The position numbers and the translations under genes are program-made. This document shows positions 17,019-24,912 of a DNA stretch of 54,093 nucleotides, piece after piece. The first letter of the stretch is position 1. Each line of letters opens with the position of its first letter. The DNA is from M3007 sp041736625 (GTDB lineage Bacteria > Bacteroidota > Bacteroidia > Chitinophagales > Saprospiraceae): the NCBI GenBank assembly GCA_041736625.1, contig JBGSTG010000054.1:1-54093 (forward strand). The letters are read 5' to 3'. The notes beneath the pieces were generated by a model. That model did not search any database. It saw only the letters and a program-made list of their open reading frames with translations, and was not told where the DNA came from.

Positions 17019-17921
17019 TTAAAGCACTTCAACGTAAAAGATCAGCTCGGCGTTCGGCGGGATGTTTTCACCAGCGCCCTGTTCACCGTAGCCCAGTTTG
17101 GACGGAATGAACAAGTAGGCTTTGTCGCCATGTTTGAGCAAGCCAACGCCTTCGTCGAACCCGGGGATCATCTGTCCGGCGTTGACGGCAACAGGCAGCG
17201 GTTGGCCCCTTTCGAACGAGTTGTCGAACACTTTGCCGTTGGTGAGGCATCCGTAGTACTGGATCTGCGCCGTTTCGCCGGTTTGGAGTTTTTCGCCGGC
17301 GCCGGCTTCGACCATCAACATTTTGAGACCGGTGGGTGTCGACTTGAGCTGGGCGGCGAGTGCGCCGCTGCGGTACTGTTTGGCCATATCGGTTACCTTG
17401 GCCTGTATGGTGGGGAACGCGGCCTGGGCGGCTTGGGCTTTGGCCATAATTTCTGCCTGTTTGGCTTGTTCTTCGGCCTCCATTTGGGCTACCTCTTCTT
17501 TGGAGAGGATGTCGACGAGCATGATGGAGTGTTTTGCCTCTTTGTTGCCGCGCAGACCTTCGGGCAGGGACAGTTGGACCATGGAGTCGAGGGGTTCGAA
17601 GACCGTGGCGCTGTCGCCCGCGGCCATCAAAAAGAGGGCATCCAGCGGTGCGGGGAATTTGTCGCCGTAACGGGTCAGTTCTTCCGTGGATGGCAGCTTC
17701 ATTTCGTAGGGTTTTTCATCGCGCATGCGGCTGGACATCATAAGCGAGTCGCCCAGATAGGTGTAAAAGTGCATACGAACCATATCTCCCGGGACGGCTT
17801 TGGTTCCGCCCTTGTTGACGTGGTGGATGAAACGATACCCGTGTTCGGTGGTCGTTTCCTTTTTGCAGGCGACAAGCAGCACGAGGCTTGCCAAGATGAG
17901 GGTTGCTGATACTAAGCGCAT
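17019..17921 (-). CDS. FKBP-type peptidyl-prolyl isomerase lipoprotein with two FKBP-like domains
   Basis: 300 residues. The N terminus MRLVSATLILASLVLLVACK is a lipoprotein signal with Cys20 as lipid anchor. Residues about 30-150 look like a degenerate FKBP domain (VPGDMVRMHFYTYL), followed by a Glu/Ala/Gln-rich coiled segment (about 155-190) and a canonical C-terminal FKBP domain (GETAQIQYYGCL, KVFDNSFERGQPL, MIPGFDEGVGLLKHGDKAYL, SKLGYGEQGAGENIPPNAEL). It likely catalyses proline cis-trans isomerisation during folding of envelope proteins. The ATG at 17921 is chosen for the lipobox; upstream codons are open but improbable. It is the next gene after nrnA on the same strand, 80 bp away. Confidence 0.92.
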   Translation of the reverse strand: MRLVSATLILASLVLLVACKKETTTEHGYRFIHHVNKGGTKAVPGDMVRMHFYTYLGDSLMMSSRMRDEKPYEMKLPSTEELTRYGDKFPAPLDALFLMAAGDSATVFEPLDSMVQLSLPEGLRGNKEAKHSIMLVDILSKEEVAQMEAEEQAKQAEIMAKAQAAQAAFPTIQAKVTDMAKQYRSGALAAQLKSTPTGLKMLMVEAGAGEKLQTGETAQIQYYGCLTNGKVFDNSFERGQPLPVAVNAGQMIPGFDEGVGLLKHGDKAYLFIPSKLGYGEQGAGENIPPNAELIFYVEVL

Positions 17922-18001
17922 GGTGGAAAATTTGACGGTAAATGTAAATGTTGGCGGTTGGCCTGCAGGAAATACCATGTAAGGTAGCACAAAGCGGTTT
18001 T

Positions 18002-19009
18002 TTAGTCCTTCCATAGTTCCGCCCGGTAGGTTGGCAGCAGGCTTTTGAATTTTTCGATGGTTTTGGTAAGGCTCTCGTTCGAATAGGCGCCGGCGGCATT
18101 TTGGTGCCCGCCGCCGTTGAAGTGCTTCCGGCAGATGGCCTGCACGTCAAAGTCGCCCTTGGAGCGGAGGCTGAGCTTGACCACCGTCGGCTGATTGTGG
18201 ATGAAAGCGGCCAGCCGTACGTTTTTCATGGTCAGGAGGTAGTTCACGATGCCCTCGGCGTCGCCGCGTTGGATGTTGAAATCCTCGTAATCTTTTTTGG
18301 TGAGGTAAATGTACGCCGTCCGATACTCCGGCAGCACCTCCATGCGGTTTGCCAGGCAATGGCCCAGCAGTCGCAGGTTTTTTTCGACGTTGGAATTGAA
18401 CACCATATCCTGCACGGCGGTGTCGTCTACCCCGCGCTGCACCAGGTCGGCCGCGATGCGAAAAACCTCCGGGTTGGTGGCGTGCCGGAACGAGCCTGTG
18501 TCGGTGACGATGCCCGTGTAGATGCATTTGCCAACCACGGGATTGATGCGTTGGGCGTCGCCCATAGCCACAATAAAGCGGTAGACCAATTCGCAGGTGC
18601 TGCTCGCCGTGATTTCGCTGAACACGTAATCGGCGATCGGCTCCGGGAACAAATGATGATCGATGAGGATGCGGACGCCCGGCAGATCGCGGATAACCTC
18701 CCCCATTTTATCGATCCGGTTGTACGCGTTGAAGTCCAGAAAAAAAAATACGTTTTTCCGCGCCAGGGACTGCCTGCATTCCTCCGTGTGTATGTCCCAG
18801 ATCAGGATATCCTCGGCTTTGGGCAGCGCTTCAAATTCTGTCGGGTATTCCGAAGGGAAAAATACGGTGACCGTATGCCCGTATTGCTCCAGATAATGTT
18901 GCATGGCAAGGCAACTGCCGATCGCATCGCCGTCGGGGTTCCGGTGGGAGCAGATCGCCACATTTTGAGGCACATGCAATAATTGCCGTAAGGCGGGTGC
19001 AATATCCAT
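18002..19009 (-). CDS. nrnA: DHH-family phosphoesterase, NrnA-like (oligoribonuclease / pAp phosphatase)
   Basis: 335 residues with the two-domain DHH-DHHA1 layout: CSHRNPDGDAIGS (motif I), FFLDFNAYNRID (motif II), ILIDHHLFPEP (the DHH motif), VTDTGSFRHATNPEV, and the C-terminal NGGGHQNAAGAYS that closes on the substrate. NrnA enzymes degrade short RNA fragments and the nucleotide pAp, using manganese; the cytoplasmic role fits the lack of a signal peptide. The N-terminal motif DGDAIGS matches NrnA better than RecJ. A good promoter candidate lies 22 bp before the ATG. The specific NrnA name rests on length and domain order. Confidence 0.9.
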   Translation of the reverse strand: MDIAPALRQLLHVPQNVAICSHRNPDGDAIGSCLAMQHYLEQYGHTVTVFFPSEYPTEFEALPKAEDILIWDIHTEECRQSLARKNVFFFLDFNAYNRIDKMGEVIRDLPGVRILIDHHLFPEPIADYVFSEITASSTCELVYRFIVAMGDAQRINPVVGKCIYTGIVTDTGSFRHATNPEVFRIAADLVQRGVDDTAVQDMVFNSNVEKNLRLLGHCLANRMEVLPEYRTAYIYLTKKDYEDFNIQRGDAEGIVNYLLTMKNVRLAAFIHNQPTVVKLSLRSKGDFDVQAICRKHFNGGGHQNAAGAYSNESLTKTIEKFKSLLPTYRAELWKD

Positions 19010-19030
19010 TTACTTCTAACAATAAGCGCG

Positions 19031-19038
19031 CAAAGGTA
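19031..19038 (-). promoter_or_regulatory. Candidate -7 element for the nrnA-like gene
   Basis: On the minus strand TACCTTTG (consensus TAnnTTTG), 22 bp before the ATG at 19009. A TTG lies 25 bp upstream (19064-19066), slightly farther than usual. Confidence 0.5.
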
Positions 19039-19125
19039 CTTGAATACCATGGCAGTTTACAGGCAACCCAAGATTATTTTTTTATAAAGCTTTTGGAGGA
19101 TGATTTTTAGAATAAAATCTTGCAC

Positions 19126-19133
19126 TAAATTTG
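19126..19133 (+). promoter_or_regulatory. Candidate -7 element for ndk
   Basis: TAAATTTG matches TAnnTTTG and lies 70 bp before the ndk ATG; upstream only a T-rich stretch (19104-19108) could act as the distal element. Confidence 0.45.
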
Positions 19134-19202
19134 CGCCGCTTTTTAAAGCTATCCCATCGCCTTTTTCACCGGGCCCTCACCTTCAAGTTAGCATTCATTC
19201 CT

Positions 19203-19622
19203 ATGGCAGGCAATCGCACCTTTACCATGATCAAGCCCGACGCGGTACGCGCCGGCAACATCGGCAACATCCTTCAAATGATCAACGCCGCCGGCTTCCG
19301 GATCGTTGCAATGAAAATGACCCAGCTCTCTCTGGAGCGCGCGGGTCAGTTTTACGACGTGCACAAAGAGCGCGGTTTTTACCAGGAGCTGTGCGAATTC
19401 ATGAGCAGTGGCCCTATCGTTGCCGCTATTCTGGAAAAGGACAACGCGGTGGAAGACTTCCGCAAACTTATCGGCGCCACCGACCCTTCCAAGGCCGAAC
19501 CCGGCACCATTCGCGCACAGTACGCATCCAACGTGGGTGAAAACGCTGTACACGGCTCCGACAGCGATGAAAATGCCGCCCTCGAAGGCGCGTTCCACTT
19601 CGCCGGCGTGGAGTTGTTTTAA
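19203..19622 (+). CDS. ndk: Nucleoside diphosphate kinase
   Basis: 139 residues. Begins MAGNRTFTMIKPDAVRAGN, with the family motif TMIKPDA, and holds the active-site loop ENAVHGSDS where His117 is transiently phosphorylated during transfer of phosphate from ATP to other nucleoside diphosphates. The segment RKLIGATDPSKAEPGTIR and the Arg-Tyr-like nucleotide contacts are also present. Length is normal for bacterial Ndk. The stop codon overlaps the stop of the convergent symporter gene (TTAA shared), so the two transcripts must end inside each other unless a hairpin just downstream intervenes. Confidence 0.97.
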   Translation: MAGNRTFTMIKPDAVRAGNIGNILQMINAAGFRIVAMKMTQLSLERAGQFYDVHKERGFYQELCEFMSSGPIVAAILEKDNAVEDFRKLIGATDPSKAEPGTIRAQYASNVGENAVHGSDSDENAALEGAFHFAGVELF

Positions 19623-21313
19623 GTGCGGTCGATCGTCGGTAGCCAGCTACCGACGATCGACAACCCCATCACCATAAAACAACCCAAGGGGTTGTACCAC
19701 AAGTAAGCGTTCTTGTCTACAAAAAAGAACAGGTAAGCGATCAGGGCCTGGGTGATTACCGCCGCCCAAAAAACGGCATTTCCGCCCACGCGGGGCAGGA
19801 AAAAGGCGGTAAAAAAGATGCCGAGTATAGTGCCGTAGAAAATGGATCCTACCATATTGACTACCTGGATCAGGTTTTCAAACAAATCGGCATAGGTGGC
19901 AAACACGATGATGAACACCCCCCACAACACGGTGGCTATGCGCGAGGCGCGAAAGTAATGGGTGTCGCTGCGACCGGGCACAAGCGACCGGCGGTATATA
20001 TCCGACACGGTGGTGGCGGTGAGCGCGCTCAATTCCGAAGCTGTTGTGCTCCATGAAGAGCAAAACACCACCGCGATCATCAGACCGATCAGCCCTACAG
20101 GCAGCTGATGCAGGATAAAGTGAATGAACACGTAGTCTTTGTCGCTGGCATCGGCGCCGGGGGTAGCGCTTTTGATCAGTTCGCCCGCTGCCAGCCGCAA
20201 TTTTTTCTGCTCTTCATCCAGGTCAATCAGACGCTTGCGCGCTTCGGTCTCCTGTTGCGCATCTTGCCGGTTCAAGGCCGTGGTGAGTTGCTGGAGAACG
20301 GTTTGTTTATACACAAACAAAGAGTCGGCGGTTTTTTCCAGTTCCTGATAGGCCGTCGCTTCGGTTGTTCCCACTAAACGACGGGTGTTAAATTCATTGT
20401 AATGAAGCGGCGCGCGGTTGAACTGATAAAAAACAAAAACCATGACCCCCACCGAGAGCACGAGAAACTGCATGGGGATCTTCACGAATCCGTTGAACAA
20501 CATGCCGAAGCGGCTTTCCCGAAGTGTTTTCCCGGATAAGTAGCGGCCGACCTGGCTTTGATCGGTACCGAAATAGGATAGAAAAAGAAAAGTGGCGCCG
20601 AGGATGCCCGACCACACGTTGTACCGGTCGTGCCAGTCGAAACTCCAGTCGATGGTGGTTGTTTTACCGGTGACGCCTGCGATCTGCCAGGCTTCGCTGA
20701 GACCGATGCCGTCGGGCAGTTTGTACAACGCCAGAGCGAACACGATGATCAGCCCCCCCAGCATGATGCTCATCTGCAACTCCTGCGTCCGGCTCACGGC
20801 TGCACTGCCGCCGCTGGTGGTGTAAATGACCACAAAAACCGCCATCAGGAAGTTGGTGAACGCCAGGTTCCAGCCGAACACGGCGCAAAGGATGATGCTG
20901 GGCGCATAAATGCTGATGGCCGCCGCCACCCCGCGCTGAATGAGGAACAGGATGGCCGTGAGGGTTCGCATGCGCCGGTCGAAGCGCTGCTCGAGATACT
21001 CGTAGGCGGTCGTCACGCGGAGGCGATAGTACACGGGCAGTACAAACAGCACCAGAAAGATCATGGCGATGGGCATGCCGAAATAAAACTGAACGAATTG
21101 CAAGCCGTCGCTAAAGCCCTGGCCCGGTGTGCTCAGAAAGGTAATGGCGCTGGCCTGGGTGGCCATGATGCTCAGTCCAATGGTCCACCAGGGCAGATCG
21201 CGCTTGCCCGCCAGGAAGTTTTCACTGGAACCCACGTTCCGGCTTTTATACACGCCATAGATGACCACGAATGCCAGGGTAAATACCAAAACCAACCAAT
21301 CAAACCAGTGCAT
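19619..21313 (-). CDS. Sodium:solute symporter (SSS family)
   Basis: 564 residues and about 13 membrane helices. The N terminus (YKSRNVGSSENFLAGKRDLPWW) and GLSIMATQASAITFLSTPGQGF match the sodium-binding region of SSS transporters, and SYFGTDQSQVGRYLSGK is another conserved family segment. A roughly 90-residue hydrophilic insert (about 320-405, Gln/Glu/Lys-rich, predicted helical) separates two helices and is larger than in typical SSS proteins. Family members import sugars, amino acids, vitamins or sialic acid with sodium; the substrate cannot be told here. The start at 21313 is 6 bp after the stop of the upstream membrane-protein gene, so they are probably co-transcribed. Confidence 0.92.
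   Translation of the reverse strand: MHWFDWLVLVFTLAFVVIYGVYKSRNVGSSENFLAGKRDLPWWTIGLSIMATQASAITFLSTPGQGFSDGLQFVQFYFGMPIAMIFLVLFVLPVYYRLRVTTAYEYLEQRFDRRMRTLTAILFLIQRGVAAAISIYAPSIILCAVFGWNLAFTNFLMAVFVVIYTTSGGSAAVSRTQELQMSIMLGGLIIVFALALYKLPDGIGLSEAWQIAGVTGKTTTIDWSFDWHDRYNVWSGILGATFLFLSYFGTDQSQVGRYLSGKTLRESRFGMLFNGFVKIPMQFLVLSVGVMVFVFYQFNRAPLHYNEFNTRRLVGTTEATAYQELEKTADSLFVYKQTVLQQLTTALNRQDAQQETEARKRLIDLDEEQKKLRLAAGELIKSATPGADASDKDYVFIHFILHQLPVGLIGLMIAVVFCSSWSTTASELSALTATTVSDIYRRSLVPGRSDTHYFRASRIATVLWGVFIIVFATYADLFENLIQVVNMVGSIFYGTILGIFFTAFFLPRVGGNAVFWAAVITQALIAYLFFFVDKNAYLWYNPLGCFMVMGLSIVGSWLPTIDRT
19628..19661. repeat. Perfect 16-bp inverted repeat in the symporter 3' end
   Basis: Arms GTCGATCGTCGGTAGC (19628-19643) and its exact reverse complement (19646-19661), separated by two bases. 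It lies 5 bp after the ndk stop and within the last codons of the convergent symporter gene, a position that suits transcription termination, mostly for ndk, though no T-run follows. Confidence 0.75.
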
Positions 21314-21319
21314 GGGCGA

Positions 21320-21907
21320 CTATCCAAAAGAAAGATAAATGATGAGGGCCAAAATGAGAATGAAAGCAATCCAGTAGCCAAGTCCGATGCTGTTTGAACG
21401 GGCTACATTGAACAGTTTTTCCATGGCATTCCGCCAGTCGAGCTCCCGCCCGCCGGCGCGGGTCGCCGGTTCGTGCATCAGGCAAAAGTACTTGCGCAAC
21501 CCCTTGCGCGCCTGGTCGCCGTGTTTGCTGAGGATCATAAAATCGGGATTCAGAAACCGCAGGTCGAACAGTTCGCTGCGGCCGCTGATCTCCAGCAACA
21601 GGGTGTTGTACCCTTCCAGTTTTTTCCACGAACCTTTCACAACGTTGCCGTCCAACGACAGCAGGTATTCGCCTCCAGGGTTGAAAATGTGCAGGATGGC
21701 CTCGTGAAACCCTTCATCCTCCCGCACCTCTTTCCAGCGCCTGCCGATCCAGAATTTCTCCTCCCGCAGATCTTCGCCGAAAGCCATGACCCGGGGTATG
21801 ATGTACTCCAGATGTTGATCCATAGTGGCCAACTCCCGGGGCAGCTCGGGGTCAAAAGCCTTAAACAGGTCGGTGATAAATGCGGGTAGCCTGAACTGTA
21901 ATGCCAT
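21320..21907 (-). CDS. Hypothetical protein with C-terminal membrane anchor
   Basis: 195 residues. I do not recognise the family. Residues 1-165 are soluble and mixed alpha/beta (for example FNPGGEYLLSLDGNVVKGSW), with no signal peptide; residues about 173-193 (IGLGYWIAFILILALIIYLS) form a single membrane helix at the very C terminus, so the protein is probably tail-anchored with its bulk in the cytoplasm. The ATG at 21907 fits a promoter candidate 20 bp upstream. The gene precedes the symporter by 6 bp and may modulate or accompany it. Confidence 0.75.
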   Translation of the reverse strand: MALQFRLPAFITDLFKAFDPELPRELATMDQHLEYIIPRVMAFGEDLREEKFWIGRRWKEVREDEGFHEAILHIFNPGGEYLLSLDGNVVKGSWKKLEGYNTLLLEISGRSELFDLRFLNPDFMILSKHGDQARKGLRKYFCLMHEPATRAGGRELDWRNAMEKLFNVARSNSIGLGYWIAFILILALIIYLSFG

Positions 21908-21926
21908 ATAAATGGACGATAAACAA

Positions 21927-21954
21927 CAAAAGTAGGGAAGTACTGAAAAATCAA
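21927..21954 (-). promoter_or_regulatory. Candidate promoter of the tail-anchored protein / symporter operon
   Basis: On the minus strand TTG (21952-21954), 17 bp, TACTTTTG (21927-21934), agreeing with the Bacteroidota consensus; the ATG lies 20 bp downstream at 21907. Confidence 0.5.
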
Positions 21955-21978
21955 CGCGCCATTTCGCAGATTTGCCAC

Positions 21979-22788
21979 ATGAAACAACGCATCGACAACA
22001 ACGGCCGCAAGGTAGCGCTACTGACGGACTCCGTGGCACAGGGCGATATTCCCCTGCTCCTGCTGCATGGTTTCTGCGAGGATTCCGGCATCTGGGCGCC
22101 CTTGCTGCCGTTCCTGCACGGAATACCCCTGCTTCGCATCGACCTGCCGGGGTTCGGCGACTCCGATCTGCCCCCGTCTGCCGGCATGCCGGAATACGCC
22201 GATGCCGTGCGAAGTGTACTCGATGCGCTGCAAATCGACCGCGCGGTACTGGTGGGGCATTCCATGGGCGGTTATGCAACCCTGACTTTTGCGGCGCAGT
22301 ACCCCGAACGGCTCGCCGGTTTTGGCCTGTTTCATTCCCACCCTTTTGCCGACACGCCGGAGCGCAGGGAGGCGCGGCAGCGTGGCATGGCGCTATTGGA
22401 GGAGGGGCGGCGCGATGCTTACGTCGCTCAACTCTTCCCGGGCCTGTTCGCGCCCGACTTTGCGGCCGAACACCCGAAAGTGGTGCAACACCTGGTCGAA
22501 ACCCAGGGTAAGCGGCAATCCCCCGAAGGCATCGTCGCCGCGCTAACAAGCATGATGAACCGACCCGACCACACGGAAACCCTGCGCGGCTTCGACCGGC
22601 CGGTATTCTGGCTGCTGGGCGAAAAAGATGCGCTGATCCCGCCGGTACCCGCGCTGGAGGCGGCAGCCCGCTGCCCGCTGGGCGTGGTGCATCTGCTCCA
22701 AGACGTAGGGCACATGGGCATGTACGAATCGCCCGAAGTGTGTGCCGAACACCTGCGTGATTTTCACACCTTCTGCACGCGCACATGA
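21979..22788 (+). CDS. Alpha/beta-fold hydrolase
   Basis: 269 residues with all elements of the fold: HG-containing oxyanion region LLLHGFCEDSGIW, DLPGFGDSD, nucleophile elbow GHSMGG, acid in LLGEKDALIPP and base in DVGHMGMYESPE. The catalytic Ser-Asp-His triad is complete. The substrate is unknown; small esters are typical. No signal peptide. The ATG at 21979 is preferred over longer open sequence upstream because the conserved fold starts there. The stop overlaps the PrsW-like gene (ATGA). Confidence 0.92.
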   Translation: MKQRIDNNGRKVALLTDSVAQGDIPLLLLHGFCEDSGIWAPLLPFLHGIPLLRIDLPGFGDSDLPPSAGMPEYADAVRSVLDALQIDRAVLVGHSMGGYATLTFAAQYPERLAGFGLFHSHPFADTPERREARQRGMALLEEGRRDAYVAQLFPGLFAPDFAAEHPKVVQHLVETQGKRQSPEGIVAALTSMMNRPDHTETLRGFDRPVFWLLGEKDALIPPVPALEAAARCPLGVVHLLQDVGHMGMYESPEVCAEHLRDFHTFCTRT

Positions 22789-23471
22789 ACGCTTCCGATT
22801 GGCTCCTGCACGTCGTCGCGGTGCTTCCGGGCGTCGTCATCAGCGTCGCGGTTTTCTACCTCGACCGGTACGAGCATGAGCCATGGTACGCGCTGACGGG
22901 TTGTTTTATCCTCGGGGCCCTGACCACTTTGCCGGCCGTTTGGATCGAACAATGGGCATTCCCCGCGCTGCGTGACATGGCGCCGGGCATTGGACAAACG
23001 CTGCTGCTGGCGTTCGGCGCCGTCGCCCTGAATGAAGAACTCTGGAAATTGTTCGCCGTGCTCGTCGGCGCCTGGCCCTGGCGGTGGTTCAACGAACCGC
23101 TCGACGGTATGGTGTATGCCGTGCTCGTCGCGATGGGTTTTTCAGCCATGGAAAACCTGGTGTACGCCGACCGGTTTGGTATGGATGCCGTGGTCTTGCG
23201 CTCCCTCACCGCCGTGCCCGCCCATTTGCTCTTCGCACTGGTGTTGGGCTTCTACCTGGGGCTGGCCAAATTCCGACCGGAAAAAGCCCCCTGGCTCATC
23301 ACAAAAGGACTACTCCTGGCCACCGCCCTCCACGGCGTATACGACTTTCTCATCCTCCAACGCTGGTCGGAATGGTTGTTGGTATTGGGTACTTCCGGCG
23401 TATATTTGGGAATTTATTACGGCAGTATTTTATTTGGAATACACCTGGAAAAGTCGCCGTTTAAAAATTAA
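22785..23471 (+). CDS. PrsW-family intramembrane metalloprotease
   Basis: 228 residues and about 7-8 membrane helices. The PrsW signature motifs are all visible: NEELWK (Glu84, Glu85), GFSAMEN (Glu123), a His in VPAHLLFAL (147) and ALHGVYDF (His183, Asp187). PrsW proteins are related to the CPBP/Abi protease superfamily; PrsW of Bacillus cuts the anti-sigma factor RsiW, but no sigma/anti-sigma pair is present here, so the substrate is unknown. Start and stop are well fixed by the 4-bp overlap with the hydrolase gene. A hairpin follows the stop. Confidence 0.9.
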   Translation: MNASDWLLHVVAVLPGVVISVAVFYLDRYEHEPWYALTGCFILGALTTLPAVWIEQWAFPALRDMAPGIGQTLLLAFGAVALNEELWKLFAVLVGAWPWRWFNEPLDGMVYAVLVAMGFSAMENLVYADRFGMDAVVLRSLTAVPAHLLFALVLGFYLGLAKFRPEKAPWLITKGLLLATALHGVYDFLILQRWSEWLLVLGTSGVYLGIYYGSILFGIHLEKSPFKN

Positions 23472-23475
23472 ATAC

Positions 23476-23503
23476 TCGTCCTACGAGTATAGTCGTAGGA
23501 CGA
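23476..23503 (+). terminator. Hairpin between the PrsW-like gene and rsmA
   Basis: An 11-bp perfect stem (TCGTCCTACGA at 23476-23486 with 23493-23503), 6-base loop, followed by ATAAAAATTC. It starts 4 bp after the prsW stop and ends 16 bp before the rsmA start. It could terminate the upstream transcript or shield the rsmA start; it lacks a T-run. Confidence 0.5.
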
Positions 23504-23519
23504 ATAAAAATTCTGCACC

Positions 23520-24290
23520 GTGCGCGCAAAAAAATCATATGGCCAGCATTTTCTCAAGCACGAAAGCATTGCGGCGCGCATTGCCGAAGCCATGCAACTG
23601 GCAACACAAACCGGCCGCGTGCTCGAAGTCGGACCGGGCATGGGAATGCTCACCAAATACCTGTTGGCCAACCCGGCCTACCAGACCTGGGCGGTAGAAG
23701 CCGACCGCGACATGGTTGCCCATCTGGAGGCTGAATACCCGGCACTGCACGGACGATTGTACACCGGCGACTACCTGCAGTTCGACGCCACCGCTTTCAT
23801 GGGCCCGGAGCCATATGTACTCATCGGCAACTTCCCGTACAACATCTCCACCCAGATTCTTTTTAAAATGCTGGACGAACGGGCGCAAATACCTGAAATG
23901 GTGGGCATGTTCCAAAAAGAGGTCGCCGACCGAGTAGTGTCGCCCCCGGGCTCCAAAACGTACGGCATCACCAGCGTGCTGCTCCAGGCATCCTTTCACT
24001 GCGAATACCTGTTCACCGTGGAGCGCGGCTCGTTCAACCCGCCACCCCAGGTGCTCTCGGCCGTCATCCGGCTGACGCGCAAGGAACGGTACACACTGCC
24101 CTGCGACGAAGCGCGGTTTCGCACCCTCGTGAAAACGGCTTTCAACCAGCGTCGAAAAATGATGAGAAACACCCTCAAGCCGTTCTTTCCAGGTGAACTG
24201 CTGATGAGCGACCCGTTTTTTGAAAAACGACCCGAAACGCTCGGTTGGCAGGAATACGTGGAACTCACCAACCGGGCGGCCGGCGAATAA
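23520..24290 (+). CDS. rsmA: 16S rRNA dimethyladenosine transferase
   Basis: 256 residues. N terminus RAKKSYGQHFLKHES, SAM-binding EVGPGMGMLTKYL, catalytic NFPYNISTQI (the NLPY-type motif), and FNPPPQVLSAVI in the C-terminal domain identify the KsgA/RsmA family, which dimethylates two adjacent adenosines near the 3' end of 16S rRNA late in small-subunit assembly. The start is a GTG at 23520, fixed by the conserved N terminus; no ATG gives it. The gene ends 6 bp from the stop of the convergent next gene. Confidence 0.96.
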   Translation: MRAKKSYGQHFLKHESIAARIAEAMQLATQTGRVLEVGPGMGMLTKYLLANPAYQTWAVEADRDMVAHLEAEYPALHGRLYTGDYLQFDATAFMGPEPYVLIGNFPYNISTQILFKMLDERAQIPEMVGMFQKEVADRVVSPPGSKTYGITSVLLQASFHCEYLFTVERGSFNPPPQVLSAVIRLTRKERYTLPCDEARFRTLVKTAFNQRRKMMRNTLKPFFPGELLMSDPFFEKRPETLGWQEYVELTNRAAGE

Positions 24291-24296
24291 ACGAGC

Positions 24297-24902
24297 TTAC
24301 CACTTGGGCGAACTGTGGAACACCGCGAGAAAAACCAGCGCCATTTTCATGCCCGGGGTAATGTCGGTCGACAATTCGTCCTGAATGGCCCAATCGCGCG
24401 GGTCTGCTTCAAACAGGGTGTACAGATACAAGCGGCCATAAGTGGGGTCGTCGACCAGCCATTCGTCCAGCTGGTTTTTCCATCTGCTCTTCAGTTGGAG
24501 GGCTATGTTGTTGTTGGTCACCCGCCACTCGGTTGGGTCGCCACTCCACGAAGCGCGCATGGTGATCACCTCGTTCTGGTAAGTGCGCAATTCCCATTCG
24601 GTCGGATTGTCCTTCCAGGGCATGCGTACGGTGCCGCGCAACCCTTCCAGTTCAAATTCCCACTCCGAAAAGTCGTCTTGCAGGTTGAGCCAGCGCAACT
24701 TGAGTTCGCCGACCACCACCTCTTCGGGAGGCGCTTCGCCCTCCTCAGTCGGCGCCGCATCGGGCGCAAACGCCAGGAGGTCCCATTCCACAAACGAGTC
24801 GTTCCAACGCGTGCGGATGCCCGATAATGGCTGCGCCCAAGCCGTTTGCACGAGCAACATCAGGGCGACAAAGACAAACAAGCGGCCCACAGCGGTCGGC
24901 AT
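24297..24902 (-). CDS. Exported Trp-rich repeat protein, unknown function
   Basis: 201 residues with a signal peptide ending near AWAQ (about 20). No family recognised. The mature part holds five good and one decayed copies of a roughly 20-23 residue repeat with pattern hydrophobic-x-x-x-W, 3-6 residues, D-x-x-E-W: RWNDSFVEW, RWLNLQDDFSEW, PWKDNPTEW, SWSGDPTEW, RWKNQLDEW and a last copy ending PRDW. Each unit looks like a beta-hairpin, so the protein may form a small beta-sheet or propeller-like surface structure. The C-terminal 20 residues (MKMALVFLAVFHSSPKW) are hydrophobic. It ends convergent with rsmA. Confidence 0.8.
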   Translation of the reverse strand: MPTAVGRLFVFVALMLLVQTAWAQPLSGIRTRWNDSFVEWDLLAFAPDAAPTEEGEAPPEEVVVGELKLRWLNLQDDFSEWEFELEGLRGTVRMPWKDNPTEWELRTYQNEVITMRASWSGDPTEWRVTNNNIALQLKSRWKNQLDEWLVDDPTYGRLYLYTLFEADPRDWAIQDELSTDITPGMKMALVFLAVFHSSPKW

Positions 24903-24912
24903 GGGGAAGTGA

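Noticed and set aside
21908..22840. Long extension of the tail-anchored protein to about 506 codons
   Set aside because: The added part is antisense to the alpha/beta hydrolase and Arg/Pro-rich; promoter position supports the ATG at 21907.
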